A DNA stretch of 64,000 nt from Trichobilharzia szidati (GCA_944472155.2 OX235277.1:35350804-35414803), one strand, 5' to 3'. Positions 13,699-24,108 are shown, numbered from the stretch's first letter. Translations and numbers: made by a program. Notes: a model not told the origin generated them from the sequence alone.

Positions 13699-13752
13699 CT
13701 GACGACGCCGGTACGATTTCCTCCTCCTCGATTATCTCAGCCTTTGGGGATT
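13699..13752 (-). CDS. Acidic 18-residue repeat exon, copy 16
   Basis: Exon identical to copy 1. Confidence 0.7.
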
Positions 13753-14580
13753 CTGAAAAAGAAAGCAGTGTGGCAAGTGTAGTGAATGAGTCGGCAGCGT
13801 GTCAATCAATATACACTACACTCTTCCTCATCGTGACAACGGAGACGACGACAGGTGAATGAATGTCAATCCTGGCTGACATTTGTTGATGGCGATTTCG
13901 GCCGAGATGTGAGGTGTTGGCGAGTGATGATTCAGTGAGTATCATCGCCCACTCACATTTCATACAACAAACACGTACACTCGGAGAGATTTTGCATGTC
14001 GTGATCGCTGTTACTTACATTGATCGCCAACTCACACTGGTGTCTCATCACTGCTAACGTCACTCCACGCATCAAATTCTGTCTCTCACGAACATCATCG
14101 AATTGCACGATGTCATTGTGAATGAAGTCTGTGCAAGTCTGTCGACTTCAGTCATGTGCGCACACACAAACCCACACACACACACAAACACACACAGTCG
14201 TCGTCGTCGAGTTCGTCACATGCACGATTGACATGGTAAGGCGGACCTCACGACAGTCGTAAGACACACAACTACTTCAATCCATGAGGGCCACAACCAA
14301 TGAGTCACATGTCTTCCCACCTCATCCACTCAACATATGTGCGTGTGTGTGTGCGTGTGCGTGTGCCATTGTGGATTTCACTCTGACACTTTGAATGCGT
14401 GCATGACACCAGTGATTGTGAGTGTTGTCTGTAGTCAAGTGGTGTGCGCATTTCAGGGGTGATACTGGCTGTAGTACTGTGTGTTTGTGCATGAATGTGT
14501 CTGTGTGTGTTTGTTTGTTTGTGTGTGGACAGTGGCCGGTGTTATGTACGGATTCGAGTGTGAGTGTGAAATATACTCAC

Positions 14581-14634
14581 CTGACGACGCCGGTACGATT
14601 TCCTCCTCCTCGATTATCTCAGCCTTTGGGGATT
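14581..14634 (-). CDS. Acidic 18-residue repeat exon, copy 17
   Basis: Exon identical to copy 1. On the minus strand it is the first repeat exon met after block 1. The unit ends near 14,866, where block sequence replaces the usual CA-rich part. Confidence 0.7.
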
Positions 14635-14866
14635 CTGAAAAAGAAAGCAGTGTGGCAAGTGTAGTGAATGAGTCGGCAGCGTGTCAATCAATATACACTA
14701 CACTCTTCCTCATCGTGACAACGGAGACGACGACAGGTGAATGAATGTCAATCCTGTCTGACATTTGTTGATGGCGATTTCGGCCGAGATGTGAGGTGTT
14801 GGCGAGTGATGATTCAGTGAGTATGATCGCCCACTCACATTTCATACAACAAACACGTACACTCGG

Positions 14867-15565
14867 AGTGAATTTGCTTGTCGCTGTCTGTGTTACTTGT
14901 GTTATTCCCTTTTTCGTGCACTTGTGCTCTATTCTTATTTTCTTATCCACAAATTCTGTTTTTCTCTGTTGCTCTTCTTGTGGTTTTTCTCTTTCCTTGT
15001 TGAGAATATCCACATACTCCTCCATCTTCACTTTCTCTTGTTTAGTATTTTGGGCATGTTTTGTGGAATTTTCTCCTATCGATGACCATTTAGTTACTGT
15101 CTTCCGGTTTCAATTTTGTAATTTCTCTTCACTTCCCTGTGCAGTCTTTGTTTTCACCTCGTTCCGATTTATTCTGCTTTCATTTTGTGTGCTCCGTGAA
15201 ATCGTATTGGAATTGCTTTATTTATTCTGTAATCTGTGAATTCGTATCTCTGGTCTCCCCTGTCTTAGTCCTCTGCAACATTATTATAGTCTGTTCGCGG
15301 CATAATTTCATACATAACACCTTGACTATTGCTCACGACAATTTTTGCCAGTATTTTGTCAACTGACGTTTTCACTCTTCCTTCTCTTTTCCTCTATCAG
15401 ATTGCTAGGTTCAGAATTCCTTCATGGTTGTTTTCGTCCCGTCCTAACTGTCACTTCTCACCGACGTTTCTCACATTCAATAGCCTCGTTCTATTCTCGT
15501 GGCCGCTATTTGTGGTGCTTTTCACTCTTACTCTGTTTGACATTACATTTGTTGTCTGTGGAACT
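14867..15565. other. T-rich intronic stretch, no gene seen (block 1)
   Basis: The plus strand is rich in T and TTCT (A-rich on the minus strand). Minus-strand reading 14,684-15,031 is open here (Lys/Glu-rich), but the equivalent stretch has stops in blocks 2 and 3 and no convincing acceptor, so I treat it as intron. Equivalents lie at about 31,198-31,895, 39,001-39,696 and 47,093-47,782, and this is one of the least conserved parts of the block. Confidence 0.5.
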
Positions 15566-15835
15566 TCAACTATCTATCCACAAAATTGACTGTTTGCTAT
15601 TCAGCCACTCCGACTCTGTCCAACTTCTGACAAATCGCGATTGATGTACATCACAACCACCAACCAAAGACGTAGGCCAGTATCTGTTCTTCCTTACGTG
15701 ACTTGGTGGACCGCACTGGTCACAACATCTCAATACCACTCCAGAACTTCCAGTGTAGAGCCAGTCGGTAGTGAGCATCAGATTCATTGTGGAGTTTCGG
15801 CTTGTAGGATTTTGACGTATTGCATGTGTGACCAC
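15566..15835 (-). other. Conserved 89-codon ORF, status unclear
   Basis: An open frame is kept in all four blocks (also 31,896-32,165, 39,697-39,966 and 47,783-48,052), with a few amino-acid changes clustered at the CCDQCGPPSH segment. It includes a possible donor (CAC|GTAAGG) but no acceptor that is present in every copy. It could be part of an exon or simply a chance frame in a young duplication. No family is recognised. Confidence 0.25.
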
Positions 15836-16305
15836 TAGTCGACATCAATTAGAGGAGGATTGAAGAACGTGTGAGTGCAGAAACCAGAAGTCCCTCGGTC
15901 GAGCCCTGGTGAGTTCCTACTAATGAAGAGCGTCAAACTAGGAGGATACAGCTGTTCGTCGAGTGATGACAACCAGCGATCAGTCCTGTGACCAATCAAA
16001 TACCTGCGAACCAACACTTATTCCTTTTTCAATATGTCACCTTTATCTCCGTTTCCATGTCTAGTTATTCTGTCTGTGCATTTGGTTTCTCAGTGGTGAT
16101 CGTTACAATCGACTTCATTTTTGAGAGATGCCCACCATTTTCGCATGAGTGCATTGATTATGTACACACCAGGGAAAATCAATCTGTTGTGCTGTAGTCG
16201 ACAAAATTACGCGTCATGCACACTAACTAACTATATCATAGATAATGTTAGCATTGAAATAATTTAGGTTTCACACACAATTTTGTTAATTATTGAATCA
16301 GTTAC

Positions 16306-16554
16306 CTAGAGTCGGAAGAGAGAATCTTTCTTCATGGAGAACTGCCAAAATGATGACAACGTCCTTCGAGTTTCTTATTTTCGTAGGTACTGCACTTTCA
16401 ATAGGAACAATGGTCATTTCCAGAGATTCATCAGCTTGTCCTTCGAATATGATAACACTGTCACTGGGATGGCACGGAGAACCTTCCAACGTCCATTTCA
16501 CCAATTGATTTCTATTTGACAACGGTTCGAATTCAACCTTTGCAACTCTCGGAA
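16306..16554 (-). CDS. 249-bp symmetric exon, possible FN3-like fold (block 1)
   Basis: On the minus strand the acceptor TTTTCTTTTCTCTGTCAG precedes 249 bp (83 codons, phase 1-1) and the donor GTAACTG follows. The frame is open and reads like real protein. It begins PRVAKVEFEPLSNRNQ, then LVKWTLEG, SDSVIIFEG and DVVIILAVL, ending FSLPTLG. A P-x-V-x-x-V-x-F-x-P-L start, a Trp in the next strand and alternating hydrophobic strands recall a fibronectin type III or other beta-sandwich domain, but this is by eye only. There is one Cys. In minus-strand order it is the last confident exon of the block before the array of acidic repeat exons, and its phase matches theirs. Confidence 0.78.
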
Positions 16555-17449
16555 CTGACAGAGAAAAGAAAATCGTGAACATTCACAAGGCGATAGGGTG
16601 CACGGTGGAGATTGTGTGAATGAATGCAAATAATTAGAGTTATTAGTGATTTAGTAGGAATGTGAAAAGAAAGTGTCGATGAATCACGATGCTTTCACCA
16701 CTTGTAAAGTATCGAAATATCAGCTAGGACTTCGGGCTTTCTAAAGTCAATAATTTTCAGTCATCTGATTCACTTGTGCCAAAATAAGTTTCATCCTGTT
16801 GTCTTTTGTTCAGTATCCTCATGATTTATTCGGAAGAAGAATAACTACGGTGAACAATGGTTTTCAATGAACTCTCCCTCAGGTTATTCAATGATAAATC
16901 CACTCATTCTAGCAGACAATACTGTCAGTAACGGGGAACTGGAATTAATCACAAAATGTTCTGAGTGGTGCACACACAAGACGGATCGGTAGTAGTGGTC
17001 AGTGAGTTCCGATCACCATCTCGAATACGTGTGGTCAATGAGAAAATGCGACAGAATGAAGTTGAATAATTCAGTGATGTGAATATTTACGTAGCCAACA
17101 AAAGCGCAGTCTTCAAAGGTGTCTGTAGTCAGTGATGTGTGAGACAATATGAATACTAACGGCAAATAGACCAAGAAATGCGATGAACTGGACAACAATA
17201 TTGATGAAAAAATAACGACGGGCTGGTGTCAACTCAAACGTCCTATCAGCACACCTTCATCAGGCAAGACTGAATTAAATCAAGTGGAATGAACACCATT
17301 GTGGAAATATAATATCAAGTTTGAGAAGCATTGCGCCAACCTGAGGTTGCTAAGCTGTAGGAGGTCTCAAATAAACATCTGTAAATAAACCACAGGATAA
17401 AAAGGGAGAACGTGGTTCAGGAATTTTAAATGCCAACGTTGTCCATGGT
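16555..17449. other. Intronic stretch, block 1
   Basis: AT-rich, with no confident exon. A 61-codon minus-strand frame at 17,013-17,198 is kept in all blocks and starts with a hydrophobic run (FLVYLPLVFILS). It contains a possible 32-bp exon (acceptor CTACAG, donor GTAAAT; TFEDCAFVGY), but that would be asymmetric (phase 1-0), so I do not call it. Confidence 0.4.
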
Positions 17450-18465
17450 AGACAAAGCGGTTAGGCATACCGCCTCTGTATACGGCGATCGGGTCTCCTA
17501 GCACTGGTTGCTACCGTTTCAGCTACTGATGGAAGACGTAGTCGAGGTCATCTGGACAGATTGCTAGGAAGGCGTAGCTGACGGACAACGTCTCTTATGA
17601 TTCCATTCAATGTCCAGTATCTGCTGGGTGGGTCTAGACTACACTGTTCACGCATTCGATTTAGGGGAGTATGCTGACAAAATGCAGAGTCTTCTGAACA
17701 CCTTGAGCAGCAATCCTCGTATGTTTGGCATGCGAGTCGCCCCTGTAAAATGTAAGATGCTGCTACAGGACTGGACTACGTCAACTCCTAGCTTAGTGAT
17801 AGGGAGTGAAGTGATAGAACATGTTGACCACTTCATCTATTTGGGAAGTTGTATCAGCACCAACGGATTGATTGGTGACGAAATCTCAGAACGGATCCAA
17901 AGTGCTCGGGCTGCTTTCGCTAGCTTACACCGTCTCTGGCGTAGGCGTGACATCCGGCTATCAACCAAGGGACGTGTGTACTGCTCAGCAGTTGGCTCCG
18001 TCCTTCTCTATGGCTCTGAAACATGGCCAATGCGAGTTGAAGACATGAAAAGATTGTCTGTTTTTGATCATAGATGTTTGCGATCTCTTTCTCACGTTAG
18101 GTGGCATAAAAATGTAAGTCACGTTGACGTCAGGTGTAGAGTGTTGGGCAAAGAGGGAAAATCAATCGACGAGGCTATAAAGTTACATAGATTGAGATGG
18201 CTAAGTCACGTGCTTTGCATGCCTAACCATCGCCTCCCCCGACGGGCATTACCAGCTGATATAGGTGCAGGTTGGAAAAGAGTAAGTGGTGGCCAAACAA
18301 AAACGTGGCATCAATCCATGAAATCCCTGACAGTTAAACTGAGTCAGGTAGGGAGATGCAGACTTCCGGGTTGGGGCTTGCCTTCGGGACTCTAAGAATC
18401 ATTGGCTGGAGACAATAGGTGACATGGCTCAAAATCGTTGTCAATGGCTTACGCAGATGTATTCA
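17450..18465 (+). mobile_element. RTE-like LINE 3' fragment, block 1 (antisense in intron)
   Basis: An open frame of 261 codons (17,610-18,395) encodes the region just past the reverse transcriptase palm and the C-terminal tail of an RTE-like non-LTR element. Landmarks are KCKMLLQDW, FIYLGSCIS, VLLYGSETWP, RCLRSLSHVRW and [19 protein letters not shown]. The catalytic YADD box is gone (the position reads LDYTVHAFDL), and everything upstream of the palm is missing, so it cannot act. It lies antisense to the host gene. Of the four block copies this one is the least broken. Family knowledge: SR2/RTE-type elements are common in schistosomes. Confidence 0.85.
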
Positions 18466-18567
18466 GTCTCTGTAATCTTTCATATTTCTTTCTACCATTA
18501 CTCATTCTGTTTCACTCCTATACTTATCAAAACTATACTGATTCTCTTCACTCATCTTCCTGTCTAC

Positions 18568-18674
18568 CTTTGTGTGCTGTTTGAAATGTGGCAACTCGAA
18601 CTGCTGCACTTCGGTGCCAAGTTCTATGTTGAATCCAGCAGCAGCAGCAGCAGCAGCGACTTCCTCTTCAGTGA
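18568..18674 (-). CDS. Poly-alanine exon candidate (block 1)
   Basis: On the minus strand, acceptor GCGTCAG, then 107 bp, then donor GTAGAC. It encodes TEEEV, seven alanines from a GCT repeat, GFNIELGTEVQQFELPHFK and QHTK. Phase is 1-0, unlike the other exons, so the donor may be misplaced, or this may be a terminal exon: the frame runs on to a TGA at about 18,499. The GCT tract varies between blocks (7, 8, 8 and 7 Ala) without changing the frame. The Glu-rich start resembles the acidic tone of the 18-residue repeats. Confidence 0.45.
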
Positions 18675-18759
18675 CTGACGCAGCTACAGACTCCACTATT
18701 TTCTAGTAGCTATGGACTCTGAAATGTTCATGAAAGTTTGCAGCACAAAATGTACTCAC

Positions 18760-19032
18760 CTCGTTCGTATATCAGACTCCTCCTTGCCTCCTCATAGTGA
18801 CCAAAGTAGCCTGACGTCTTTGCAATTATATGATAATTTTCAGGTATGCATGATTGCCCAATTACATTGAATTCTGATTGATTAACCAAGGGGAGATCCA
18901 AAGTATCATCAAAGGCCCAGTCTACTTCCCGTTCCAAAATCAGCTTTGAAATGCCTTTCTCATCAAATCGATTCCATCCGAATACCAGGGAGTCTGTCTT
19001 CTCCTGAAGAAGCCTGAATGTTGTACGTTTCC
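18760..19032 (-). CDS. 273-bp symmetric exon, conserved domain of unknown family (block 1)
   Basis: This is the best-defined exon of the block. On the minus strand a TTTTTTCCAG acceptor leads into 273 bp (91 codons, phase 1-1) and the donor is GTGAGTAC. It encodes KRTTFRLLQEKTDSLVFGW, then NRFDEKGISKLILEREVDW, AFDDTLDLPLVNQSEFNVIG and QSCIPENYHIIAKTSGYFG. Trp and aromatic residues and NQS (a possible N-glycosylation site) fit a folded, possibly extracellular domain. The peptide is the same in all four blocks although the flanking introns differ. I do not recognise the family. Schistosome egg protein CP391S-like proteins are a guess from general memory only. Confidence 0.8.
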
Positions 19033-19303
19033 CTGGAAAAAACAAATGCACAAAAATGTGTTACTGGCAATCGACAATTTCCACTTCAAACAAGGAACCT
19101 TTATTCACTGCACTGTTGTTAGAGTCACTCAAATCTGCTGGCCTCAAATGCAGTCGAGATGAATTCAATAGCTACTGATCTACAGGTTGAGTGATGCCAA
19201 CAAGTCGGAGGAAACTTTCACCGGCTTCCATAGTTACAGTGACTTGGTAGTGAAGTTCAATTCAGCTCTTCATCATTTAAAAATACCCATTGAGTCATAG
19301 AGA

Positions 19304-20296
19304 CGAGAAGGCGTTCGGCGAAGAGTGAATATCTCCAGCCATGTTATTCTCAAGCTGCACAATAGCATATGTATAGTGCATATTCTAAGCAGCGAAAGCA
19401 CTATTCGTGAGGAAGTGTGATCAACACTGAAGATTTCAGATGAGGCATTACGTAGTGTGGAATGCGTGAATTCGGTGGAGACCAAAACCAAATGGAATAA
19501 GTCAATTGAGTGATGCAATATAGCTGAAGGGGTTGAGTATCATTCAACTCGCATGGAACCAGCGTCAGGTTTCGATTGCAATGTACATCCACCAATTCAC
19601 ATGATCCTGGGGAGATGGGAATGTCGGTCGCAGCCAGTGTTCGCTATCCAAATGCACCATCGAACACTCACCTTCATGATTTCTGAGAGGAGAGGAGAGA
19701 TTCCCTCGCCACTTATTTATCCCAGCACTCTTGATGCGATCAGAACATTAAGCACACCAGCTAGATAACTTAAAAAGTATCCACCTATTACGTGGTGATC
19801 TTACTGAAAGTGTGCCAATCAAACTTCTTCAGACTCCAGAAGCAACGACAGCTCACACGTGGAATCCTGAACTCTGCATGCAAAGGAATACTGTTCAGTC
19901 CCAAATCTACACTGGACCAGATCTATCTCAACACTGGATAAGTAACTCCTGTGTTGTTTGCTTCCGAATTCAATTATATTCTCCCACCACCATCTACTAA
20001 ATTTTCACTCATTATCACCACTGCTGCTAATGTGACATCCGTTCAATTTCAGTTGCTTGATACTCAACCCCTTCAGCTATATTGCATCACTCATTTGACT
20101 TGTTCCATTTGGTTTTGGTCTCCACCGAATTCACGCATTCCACACTACGTAATGCGTCATCTGAAATCTTCAGTGTTGATCACACTTCCTCACGAATATT
20201 GCTTTCGCTGCTTAGAATATGCACTACACATATGCTAATGTGCAGCTTGAGAATAACATGGCTGAAGATATTCACTATTCGCCGAACGCCTTCTCT
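19304..20296. repeat. Inverted repeat with 517-bp loop (block 1)
   Basis: Left arm 19,304-19,541 and right arm 20,059-20,296 (about 238 bp each) are near-perfect reverse complements. Both encode the same frame on opposite strands (LVSTEFTHSTLRNASSE...RITWL). The loop (19,542-20,058) shows nothing recognisable. The arms have no clear target-site duplication, so I cannot say whether this is a foldback element or a local inverted duplication. It is intronic with respect to the minus-strand gene. Confidence 0.85.
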
Positions 20297-20463
20297 TGCA
20301 TTTACTATTCGAATCACACAATCAGTTTGAAAAGCAATACCACTTGAAATATGTCCGAAAACAGATTAGTTCTGTCACAATCTGCCATTGAGTAAGAACA
20401 CAAAATGAAACGAGCTGTATTCGACACTGATTCAACCAGATTTATCAATCCATTCCTACATAA

Positions 20464-20742
20464 TTAATAATTCAACTGTCTATTCTCAAGTGGTAGGCAT
20501 CCACATGTGTGGTGAGCATACTCAAGCAGCACAACACTGCTACAGATTATGGTGCAATGTTTTGTGTTTTGTTTGACATCAAGGGAGAACAAATCGCACC
20601 AGAATCTGAAGTGAACATGATGTCTACGAAGTTTGGCAATGCAACCTGTTAACAAGTGCATTTCTGCATTCCGTTGTGTTTCGAGTGGAACATACTGACT
20701 GAAGCTGGAGCTATGGAGAATCATTACCAGTGGCACATTCAA
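20464..20742 (-). other. Conserved Cys-rich ORF, splicing unclear (block 1)
   Basis: A 92-codon frame is kept in all blocks (also 36,823-37,101, 44,796-45,074 and 52,026-52,304). It has six Cys in its last 60 residues, including FWCDLF and HTCGCLPL. An alternative frame from the acceptor CTTCAG also gives a Cys-rich peptide (CSTRNTTECRNALVNRLHC). Either could belong to a PSI-like or other small disulfide domain, but no acceptor/donor pair gives a convincing exon, so the exact coding part is undecided. Confidence 0.3.
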
Positions 20743-21125
20743 CTGGTTGGGGTAGCCAGTCCTACACTCAAGCGTTCCTCTTTAACTGGATGATGACCGA
20801 GGTTTAGGAGTGCATGATTAGCGAACGTTCTACCAGTGAACCATTCACGCGAGGTCAGTTCCCTGGGAGGCCATGTACGCACGAAACCTGGGCTTTCCAC
20901 TTCTCACCAAACAACTTCTTCTAGTCGTAAACTAAACCAGTAGTATCATACCAGGTTTCATTTATTGTTACATGAAACAACGCCCGCCAAGTGTGCTCCA
21001 GTTAAATCACAAACATCTCACATACACGCTACCAAATAATGAGCAAACCAATGTCTTTTTCGAAATCAAAATACACTCAAATTATGCAAACTTTGATGAC
21101 AAATATCAAAGTACAGAAGACTTAC

Positions 21126-21194
21126 CTCTTTGTGCATTGCCTTCGAGATATTGAGGACTGAAACTGTCAACTCCCTGTTGTGCCAGTAGAGTGG
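21126..21194 (-). CDS. 69-bp symmetric exon (block 1)
   Basis: On the minus strand a pyrimidine-rich acceptor (TTGCTTTTGTCTGCTTTAATAG) precedes 69 bp and the donor GTAAGTC follows. Phase is 1-1, 23 codons. It encodes TLLAQQGVDSFSPQYLEG then NAQR. The sequence and both splice sites are the same in all four blocks. A shorter version starting after CACAACAG (49 bp) would not be symmetric, which favours the 69-bp form. No domain is recognised. Confidence 0.6.
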
Positions 21195-21576
21195 CTATTA
21201 AAGCAGACAAAAGCAATGCCTCACAATGTTCACAGTGACTAACGAGTTTCTAATTTCCATCGAAAACAATTCTTGAAATGTCACCACAAAGCATATAGGA
21301 TAATGAATCAAATGCAACTGGATAGCCATTTCAAACAAGACGACCATTATTAGTCAGTTTTCATTGCAGTCCGTTCTCAACTATTTCATCTTCTGGAAAG
21401 TGACCAATATCGTGTGTCTAGTGCTTGTGTTTATTCTCAATTGAACGCAATCATTCAAGTTGTCAATATGCGTTGGAACTCTACAGCAAGGCGAATCTCA
21501 CTCCCTAGATACAATTCATGTCTCATTTGAGGCTTGAGCTTGCGTCAGTAGCCCATTCCACAGTCAAACACCTTAC

Positions 21577-21648
21577 CAATCAGCAATTCGGGCTCACGAT
21601 TGACATCCTCTAAGACAGTAATCGATGTATTCAGATGCAATGTGACAT
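21577..21648 (-). CDS. 72-bp symmetric exon (block 1)
   Basis: On the minus strand, acceptor GCTTTGCACCTAG, 72 bp (phase 1-1), donor GTAAGG. It encodes VTLHLNTSITVLEDVNRE then PELLI, with an N-glycosylation-type NTS. In block 1 only, a further acceptor upstream would give a 99-bp in-frame form adding NRLHALHL; the other blocks have TAA there. Between blocks the changes are amino-acid substitutions without frameshifts (ITVLED in 1 and 4, ISLLEN in 2, SSLLEN in 3). After a 72-bp intron, a possible continuation SEIRLAVEFQR (ending at 21,504) joins in phase, but I found no clear donor for it. Confidence 0.6.
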
Positions 21649-21866
21649 CTAGGTGCAAAGCATGGAGCCGATTGTCTGCAACCACCTCACAGGAAAATCT
21701 ATGAGGCGTCTAAACCTACACACCCAGGAGTTAGTCGAAGCAGGCAGTTGAGGTTAATGCTTATCTGGAAGTGTTAATACTGTGTTTCGCCACATCCCAG
21801 TGTAAAACACAGATATTAGTTAACGGGTATAAATGTGCTTCGGAATATCAAAAGTCACAAGGAAAA

Positions 21867-21977
21867 CTACAGTATAAAACCAACACAATAACAAAATCTT
21901 ATATGAAAATGCTTTAACAGTGAGAACTCAATATCATAAAACAACGAGACGGCCATCAGCAAAAACAAGAATAACAT
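21867..21977 (-). CDS. Candidate signal-peptide first exon (block 1)
   Basis: An ATG-led 36-codon frame starts MLFLFLLMAVSLFYDIEFSL, which looks like a secretion signal: a hydrophobic core right after Met. It sits at the 5' (right) edge of the block, where a first exon would be expected. A weak phase-1 donor (GTTG|GTTTTA) would join it to the 72-bp exon. Block 2 is identical. Block 3 keeps a hydrophobic frame (LLFLCSLIVVTMLYG) but has TTG instead of ATG and an early stop. No promoter could be identified. Confidence 0.35.
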   Translation of the reverse strand: MLFLFLLMAVSLFYDIEFSLLKHFHIRFCYCVGFIL

Positions 21978-22321
21978 GGAAAGGCCTATGTCACTAAAGT
22001 CGGAAGAACCTCAAATACTTCAATCCATGAGGGCCACAACCAATGAGTCACATATCTTCCCACCTCATCCACTCAACATATGTGCGTGTGTGTGCGTGTG
22101 CGTGTGCCATTGTGGATTTCACTCTGACACTTTGAATGCGTGCATGACACCAGTGATTGTGAGTGTTGTCTGTAGTCAAGTGGTGTGCGCATTTCAGGGG
22201 TGATACTGGCTGTAGTACTGTGTGTTTGTGCATGAATGTGTCTGTGTGTGTTTGTTTGTTTGTGTGTGGACAGTGGCCGGTGTTATGTACGGATTCGAGT
22301 GTGAGTGTGAAATATACTCAC

Positions 22322-22375
22322 CTGACGACGCCGGTACGATTTCCTCCTCCTCGATTATCTCAGCCTTTGGGGATT
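22322..22375 (-). CDS. Acidic 18-residue repeat exon, copy 18
   Basis: Exon identical to copy 1. On the minus strand it is the last copy before block 1. Confidence 0.7.
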
Positions 22376-23191
22376 CTGAAAAAGAAAGCAGTGTGGCAAG
22401 TGTAGTGAATGAGTCGGCAGCGTGTCAATCAATATACACTACACTCTTCCTCATCGTGACAACGGAGACGACGACAGGTGAATGAATGTCAATCCTGTCT
22501 GACATTTGTTGATGGCGATTTCGGCCGAGATGTGAGGTGTTGGCGAGTGAGGATTCAGTGAGTATGATTGCTCACTCACATTTCATACAACAAACACGTA
22601 CACTCGGAGAGATTTTGCATGTCGTGATCGCTGTTACTTACATTGATCGCCAACTCACACTGGTGTCTCATCACTGCTAACGTCACTCCACGCATCAAAT
22701 TCTGTCTCTCACGAACATCATCGAATTGCACGATGTCATTGTGAATGAAGTCTGTGCAAATCTGTCGACTTCAGTCATGTGCGCACTCACAAAACCACAC
22801 ACACACACAAACACACACAGTCGTCGTCGTCGAGTTCGTCACATGCACGATTGACATGGTAAAGCGGACCTCACGACAGTCGTAAGACACACAACTACTT
22901 CAATCCATGAGGGCCACAACCAATGAGTCACATGTCTTCCCACCTCATCCACTCAACATATGTGCGTGTGCGTGTGCCATTGTGGATTTCACTCTGACAC
23001 TTTGAATGCGTGCATGACACCAGTGATTGTGAGTGTTGTCTGTAGTCAAGTGGTGTGCGCATTTCAGGGGTGATACTGGCTGTAGTACTGTGTGTTTGTG
23101 CATGAATGTGTCTGTGTGTGTTTGTTTGTTTGTGTGTGGACAGTGGCCGGTGTTATGTACGGATTCGAGTGTGAGTGTGAAATATACTCAC

Positions 23192-23245
23192 CTGACGACG
23201 CCGGTACGATTTCCTCCTCCTCGATTATCTCAGCCTTTGGGGATT
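23192..23245 (-). CDS. Acidic 18-residue repeat exon, copy 19
   Basis: Exon identical to copy 1; type A unit with a shortened GTGTGC tract. Confidence 0.7.
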
Positions 23246-24054
23246 CTGAAAAAGAAAGCAGTGTGGCAAGTGTAGTGAATGAGTCGGCAGCGTGTCAATC
23301 AATATACACTACACTCTTCCTCATCGTGACAACGGAGACGACGACAGGTGAATGAATGTCAATCCTGGCTGACATTTGTTGATGGCGATTTCGGCCGAGA
23401 TGTGAGGTGTTGGCGAGTGATGATTCAGTGAGTATGATCGCCCACTCACATTTCATACAACAAACACGTACACTCGGAGAGATTTTGCATGTCGTGATCG
23501 CTGTTACTTACATTGATCGCCAACTCACACTGGTGTCTCATCACTGCTAACGTCACTCCACGCATCAAATTCTGTCTCTCAAGAACATCATCGAATTGCA
23601 CGATGTCATTGTGAATGAAGTCTGTGCAAATCTGTCGACTTCAGTCATGTGCGCACTCACAAAACCACACACACACACAAACACACACAGTCGTCGTCGT
23701 CGAGTTCGTCACATGCACGATTCACATGGTAGGCAGACCTCACGACAGTCGGATGACCCTCAACAACTTCAATCCATGAGGGCCACAACCAATGAGTCAC
23801 ATGTCTTCCCACCTCATCCACTCAACATGTGGGCGTGTGTCATTGTGGATTTCACTCTGACACTTTGAAGGCGTGCATGACACCAGTGATTGTGAGTGTT
23901 GTCTGTAGTCAAGTGGTGTGCGCATTTCAGGGGTGATACTGGCTGTAGTACTGTGTGTTTGTGCATGAATGTGTCTGTGTGTGTTTGTTTGTTTGTGTGT
24001 GGACAGTGGCCGGTGTTATGTACGGATTCGAGTGTGAGTGTGAAATATACTCAC

Positions 24055-24108
24055 CTGACGACGCCGGTACGATTTCCTCCTCCTCGATTATCTCAGCCTT
24101 TGGGGATT
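24055..24108 (-). CDS. Acidic 18-residue repeat exon, copy 20
   Basis: Exon identical to copy 1. It sits in the hybrid unit: type B on its left (ATGTGGGCGTGTGTC), type A around the exon. Confidence 0.7.

Larger units (their letters stand above)
1..14866. repeat. Tandem array 1: 17 units of about 876-900 bp
   Basis: Seventeen near-identical copies run head to tail; spacing between equivalent points is 886, 882, 882, 900, 882, 882, 882, 900, 882, 876, 876, 900, 894, 900, 882 and 882 bp. Each unit contains, in plus-strand order, a GTCGTCGTCGTCGAG motif, a variable GTGTGTGCGTGTGC microsatellite, a GT-rich stretch, one 54-bp minus-strand exon-like segment, and a CA-rich stretch. Length differences come mainly from the GTGTGC microsatellite. 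The window starts inside the array, so the true copy number is unknown. The regular exon with splice sites in each unit argues that this is an intragenic exon array, not an inert satellite. Confidence 0.95.
14867..22013 (-). repeat. Segmental duplication block 1 (about 7.1 kb)
   Basis: One of four near-identical blocks between the arrays (others at 31,198-38,385, 39,001-46,509 and 47,093-53,485). In minus-strand order it holds a hydrophobic ATG-led ORF, a 72-bp exon, a 69-bp exon, a conserved Cys-rich ORF, an inverted repeat, a 273-bp exon, a poly-Ala exon, an antisense RTE fragment, a 249-bp exon and a T-rich stretch. The left edge grades into unit-like sequence around 14,867-14,910; the right edge is at about 22,013. 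Confidence 0.9.

Noticed and set aside
1..14866. CRISPR array or simple centromeric satellite
   Set aside because: The unit is about 880 bp with no short direct repeats and spacers, and it contains an exon with splice sites, unlike either.
14684..15031. 115-codon minus-strand frame with a Lys/Glu-rich start
   Set aside because: It runs on into unit intron sequence, and its block-specific part has stops in blocks 2 and 3 with no acceptor.
15835..16017. 60-codon minus-strand frame in blocks 1 and 4 (RYLIGHRTDRWLSSLDEQ)
   Set aside because: Blocks 2 and 3 carry a 25-bp insertion that breaks it, so there is no sign of coding constraint.
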